This document shows, in pieces, positions 61,333-64,000 of a stretch of 64,000 nucleotides of DNA (position 1 is its first letter; each line of letters starts with the position of its first letter). The stretch covers positions 1 through 64,000 of the forward strand of contig PXAT01000138.1 of the NCBI GenBank assembly GCA_003565775.1. Direction: 5' to 3'. The position numbers and the translations under genes were made by a program. This DNA comes from Ectothiorhodospiraceae bacterium. GTDB taxonomy: Bacteria > Pseudomonadota > Gammaproteobacteria > Nitrococcales > Aquisalimonadaceae. The notes beneath the pieces are model-generated. The model was not told where the DNA came from. It was given only the letters and a program-made list of their open reading frames with translations, and did not search any database.

Positions 61333-62061
61333 CTAGTGTACGTCTTTCCAGTATTCCTTTTTCAGCAGGTAGGTAATACCCAGCAAGATGAACAGGAAGA
61401 TCAGGACATACACGCCCAGACGCTGGCGCTCGGCTTTCACCGGCTCGGCCATGTAATCCATGAAATTGGTGATGTCGCGCGTAAAGCGGCGATACTCGGC
61501 CGGGCTCATCATGCCGGCCTCGTTCAGTTCGAAGCCGACCAGCCGTTCTTCGCCGTTGACCTCTTCGCGCACCGGATCAGGCAGGCCCTGCAGCTCCTGC
61601 AGCACGTGTGGCATCGAAACGTTGGAGATCACCGTATTGTTGACCCCGAGCGGCCGTCCCTCGTCCCTGTAGAAGCCGTTCAGGAACGTGTAGACCCAGT
61701 CCGGGCCATGCCGGCGGGCGGTCATGGTCAGATCCGGGGCGGCCACGCCGAACCAGTCCTCGGCGTCCTCACTGGTCATGGCATTGCGCATGACATCCAC
61801 GGCCTGTACGCCAGGCATGAAGATCAGAAACTCTTCCACGTCCTCGTCGCTCAGCCCCAGATCCCGGGCCACGCGGTTGTAACGCATCAGTTCCGCCTGG
61901 TGACAGGCCATGCAGTAGTTGGCAAAGGCCTGCGCACCCCGCTGCAGCGACTCCTTGTCGTGCGGATCCACATCCGCACTCATCTTGCCGTTGACCGGTG
62001 CGGCACCCGCAGACAGCGCCGGCACCAGGGCGAGGATCAGAATCATCAGGAATGTCTTCAT
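61333..62061 (-). CDS. petC: Ubiquinol-cytochrome c reductase, cytochrome c1
   Basis: Cytochrome c1 carries electrons from the Rieske centre to soluble cytochrome c. The 242-residue protein has a signal peptide, the heme c site CMACH (Cys50, Cys53, His54), a methionine-containing MPHVLQELQG region for the sixth ligand, and a C-terminal anchor (VYVLIFLFILLGITYLLKK). The ATG at 62061 overlaps petB by 4 nt; the track frame extends into petB. Confidence 0.97.
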   Translation of the reverse strand: MKTFLMILILALVPALSAGAAPVNGKMSADVDPHDKESLQRGAQAFANYCMACHQAELMRYNRVARDLGLSDEDVEEFLIFMPGVQAVDVMRNAMTSEDAEDWFGVAAPDLTMTARRHGPDWVYTFLNGFYRDEGRPLGVNNTVISNVSMPHVLQELQGLPDPVREEVNGEERLVGFELNEAGMMSPAEYRRFTRDITNFMDYMAEPVKAERQRLGVYVLIFLFILLGITYLLKKEYWKDVH

Positions 62062-63299
62062 GGCATTGTCACCCTTTCCGGTACCGGCCGGGTTTTCTCG
62101 AGACCGAAGTAGGTGTAGACCCACAGGAACAAGAAGTAACCGAAGTAAATGGCGGTAAAGATGCGAGCCAGCATCGTGTAAAGACCCGTAGCCGGTTGCA
62201 GCCCGAGATAACCGAGCACCACGAAGCTGAGGAAAAACAACATCAGGGCAACCTTGTAGCCCAGGCCGCGATAGCGGATCGAGCGTACCTTGCCGCGATC
62301 GATCCACGGCAGGAAGAACAGGATCATGACTGCCGCGCCCATCACCACGACCCCGCCGAAACTGTCCGGAATCGCGCGCAACATCGCGTAATGCGGCGTG
62401 AAGTACCAGACCGGCGCGATGTGATCCGGCGTCACCTGAGGATTGGCCGGCTCGAAGTTCGGCGCCTCCAGGAACAGGCCGAAGAACTCGGGCATGTAGA
62501 ACAGGATGATCGAGAAGAAGATCAGGAACACCACCAGGCCGAAGGTATCCTTGACCGTGTAGTACGGGTGGAAGCGGATACCGTCCTTCGGCGTGCCGTC
62601 CTCGGCCTTGTTCTGCTTGATTTCGACCCCGTCCGGGTTGTTCGAACCGACCTCGTGCAGCGCCAGGATGTGCGCGACCACCAGACCGATGATCGCCAGC
62701 GGCAGCCCCACCACGTGCAGCGCGAAGAAGCGGTTCAGCGTGATCTCGGAGATGACGTAATCACCGCGGATCCAGAGTGCGAGATCGCTGCCGATCACCG
62801 GAATGGCGCCAAACAGGGAGATGATCACCTGAGCACCCCAGAACGACATCTGACCCCAGGGCAGCATGTAGCCGAAGAAGGCCTCGGCCATCAGCGCCAG
62901 GTAGATCAGCACGCCGAACACCCAGAGCAGCTCGCGCGGCTTCTGATAGGAGCCGTACAGCAGCGCCCTGGCCATGTGCAGATAGACGACAACGAAAAAG
63001 GCCGACGCGCCGGTGGAATGGATGTAACGCATCAGCCAGCCCCATTCCACATCACGCATGATGTACTCGACCGACTGAAACGCGCGATCGGCGGACGGCT
63101 GGTAATTCATGGTCAGCCAGATGCCGGACAGGATCTGGATGACCAGCACCACCAGCGCCAGCGAGCCGAAGTAGTACCAGAAGTTGAAGTTTTTCGGCGC
63201 GTAGTACTCGCCGATATGCTCATTCCACAACTTGGTTGCGGGAAAGCGCGCGTCGACCCAGCCCATGAGGCCGCCGGAACCCGTCTTCGTCTCGCTCAT
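62058..63299 (-). CDS. petB: Ubiquinol-cytochrome c reductase, cytochrome b
   Basis: The quinone-oxidising membrane subunit of complex III. The 413-residue protein has about eight or nine spans, heme-ligating histidines in helices B and D (RYIHSTGASAFFVVVYLHMA, FFALHVVGLPLAIIGLVVAH), GYMLPWGQMSFWGA and the Qo-site region around PxxW-type segments. It overlaps petA by 1 nt (TAATG) and petC by 4 nt. Confidence 0.98.
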   Translation of the reverse strand: MSETKTGSGGLMGWVDARFPATKLWNEHIGEYYAPKNFNFWYYFGSLALVVLVIQILSGIWLTMNYQPSADRAFQSVEYIMRDVEWGWLMRYIHSTGASAFFVVVYLHMARALLYGSYQKPRELLWVFGVLIYLALMAEAFFGYMLPWGQMSFWGAQVIISLFGAIPVIGSDLALWIRGDYVISEITLNRFFALHVVGLPLAIIGLVVAHILALHEVGSNNPDGVEIKQNKAEDGTPKDGIRFHPYYTVKDTFGLVVFLIFFSIILFYMPEFFGLFLEAPNFEPANPQVTPDHIAPVWYFTPHYAMLRAIPDSFGGVVVMGAAVMILFFLPWIDRGKVRSIRYRGLGYKVALMLFFLSFVVLGYLGLQPATGLYTMLARIFTAIYFGYFLFLWVYTYFGLEKTRPVPERVTMP

Positions 63300-63892
63300 T
63301 AGGCCTCTCCCTCGTCTTCGCCGATGAGGACCGTGTTGTCATCGATGAAATAGTACGGCGGCACCTCGAGGTTGGTGGGTGCCGGAACGCCGGAATAGAC
63401 CCGTCCGGCCAGATCGAAATACGAGCCGTGGCACGGGCAGAAGAAGCCACCATGCCAGTCACGGTCAATGCCGGCCGGACGTTCGTCGGGGCGGAACAGC
63501 GGCGAGCAGCCGAGATGGGTGCAGATGCCGACCATCACCATGATTTCCGGCTTGATCGAGCGGTGCTTGTTCTGCGCATATTCGGGTTGCTGCGGCTGAT
63601 TCGATTCCGGATCACGCAGCACGCCCTCGAGCTTGTCGAGATCGCTGATGTTGTCCTCGGTGCGCTTGAACACCCACACCGGGTTGCCACGCCAGACGAC
63701 GTTGACCAGCTGGCCCGGCTCCAGTTGCGAAATGTCGACCTCCACGGGTGCACCGGCAGCCTGCGCACGCGCGCTCGGCTTCCAATAGGAGAGGAAGGGA
63801 ACTGCCAAGAAGGCCGCACCGACACCGCCGACCACGCCTGTTGTCGCGGTCAGGAACCGGCGTCTGCTCTTGTCTGCGCCATCCTGATTCAT
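63299..63892 (-). CDS. petA: Ubiquinol-cytochrome c reductase, Rieske iron-sulfur subunit
   Basis: The 197-residue protein has a twin-arginine N-terminus (SRRRFLTATTG) that also serves as membrane anchor, and the 2Fe-2S ligands CTHLGC and CPCHGS, here separated by a longer proteobacterial insertion. The ATG at 63892 has AGGGAG upstream; the track frame runs on to the window edge. It is the first gene of petABC. The promoter lies in the last 108 bp or beyond the window. Confidence 0.97.
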   Translation of the reverse strand: MNQDGADKSRRRFLTATTGVVGGVGAAFLAVPFLSYWKPSARAQAAGAPVEVDISQLEPGQLVNVVWRGNPVWVFKRTEDNISDLDKLEGVLRDPESNQPQQPEYAQNKHRSIKPEIMVMVGICTHLGCSPLFRPDERPAGIDRDWHGGFFCPCHGSYFDLAGRVYSGVPAPTNLEVPPYYFIDDNTVLIGEDEGEA

Positions 63893-64000
63893 CTGGAACT
63901 CCCTGCTTGGATAAAAGCAATTCGGACTGGTTGCCGAAAACTGGCCCGGGTTCGGAAGGAAAGCCGGGTGAGGCGGACACACGTCGACCAATGTCCACAC

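Overview
The window is a GC-rich stretch of a gammaproteobacterial chromosome made almost entirely of intact core genes. The gene orders pilB-pilC-pilD-coaE-zapD-yacG, secA-argJ-mutT, rsmI-lpoA-yraN-diaA-dolP, sspB-sspA and petA-petB-petC, and the presence of ZapD, LpoA, SspA and SspB, all point to Gammaproteobacteria. It is perhaps a Chromatiales/Ectothiorhodospiraceae-like lineage, but I cannot name a genus. I see no prophage, insertion sequence with a transposase, CRISPR array, toxin-antitoxin pair or defence island.

Layout. 1-4.1 kb: a drug/metabolite-type transporter, a metallo-beta-lactamase-fold hydrolase overlapping a methyltransferase, and a thioredoxin-like protein fused to an Lgt-like membrane domain. 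4.1-10.4 kb: a leftward series with a DUF1499 protein, ispH, a 62-residue zinc-ribbon protein, a LolD-like ATPase, an FtsX-type permease and a CrtC/AttH-type lipoprotein. 10.4-13.5 kb: a lipoprotein hydrolase, a Nudix enzyme and a DUF445 protein. 13.5-20.2 kb: lspA-ileS-ribF-murJ facing leftward, then rpsT rightward. 20.3-23.6 kb: proB-obgE and rpmA-rplU leftward. 23.8-30.7 kb rightward: ispB, tRNA-Pro(CGG), pilBCD, coaE, zapD and yacG. 30.7-37.2 kb: a Nudix/ThiE-like fusion, argJ and secA leftward, dciA rightward, lpxC leftward. 37.4-55.0 kb: a complete dcw division and cell-wall cluster from mraZ to ftsZ, transcribed leftward from a strong-looking promoter with MraZ operator repeats. 55.2-64 kb: rnpB, rsmI, lpoA-yraN-diaA-dolP, sspB-sspA, and the cytochrome bc1 operon petABC, whose upstream region runs to the window edge.

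The genes combine into cell-envelope growth (peptidoglycan precursors, septum assembly, lipid II flipping, lipid A, lipoprotein maturation, PBP activation), protein synthesis and export, type IV pilus assembly, isoprenoid and quinone supply, and respiration.

The least ordinary content is non-coding. There is a family of MITE-like inverted-repeat elements: one copy has perfect 31-bp terminal inverted repeats, and another is a longer modular relative flanked by a possible 4-bp duplication. Two copies end 23 and 30 bp upstream of start codons. There is also a second inverted-repeat unit near 12.0 kb, a nearly perfect 29-bp palindrome upstream of secA, and a 13-bp direct repeat upstream of lpxC. 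Among proteins, the Lgt-like/TlpA fusion and the zinc-ribbon protein in the ispH/ABC-transporter operon deserve a look. I did not find a clear new multi-gene system.
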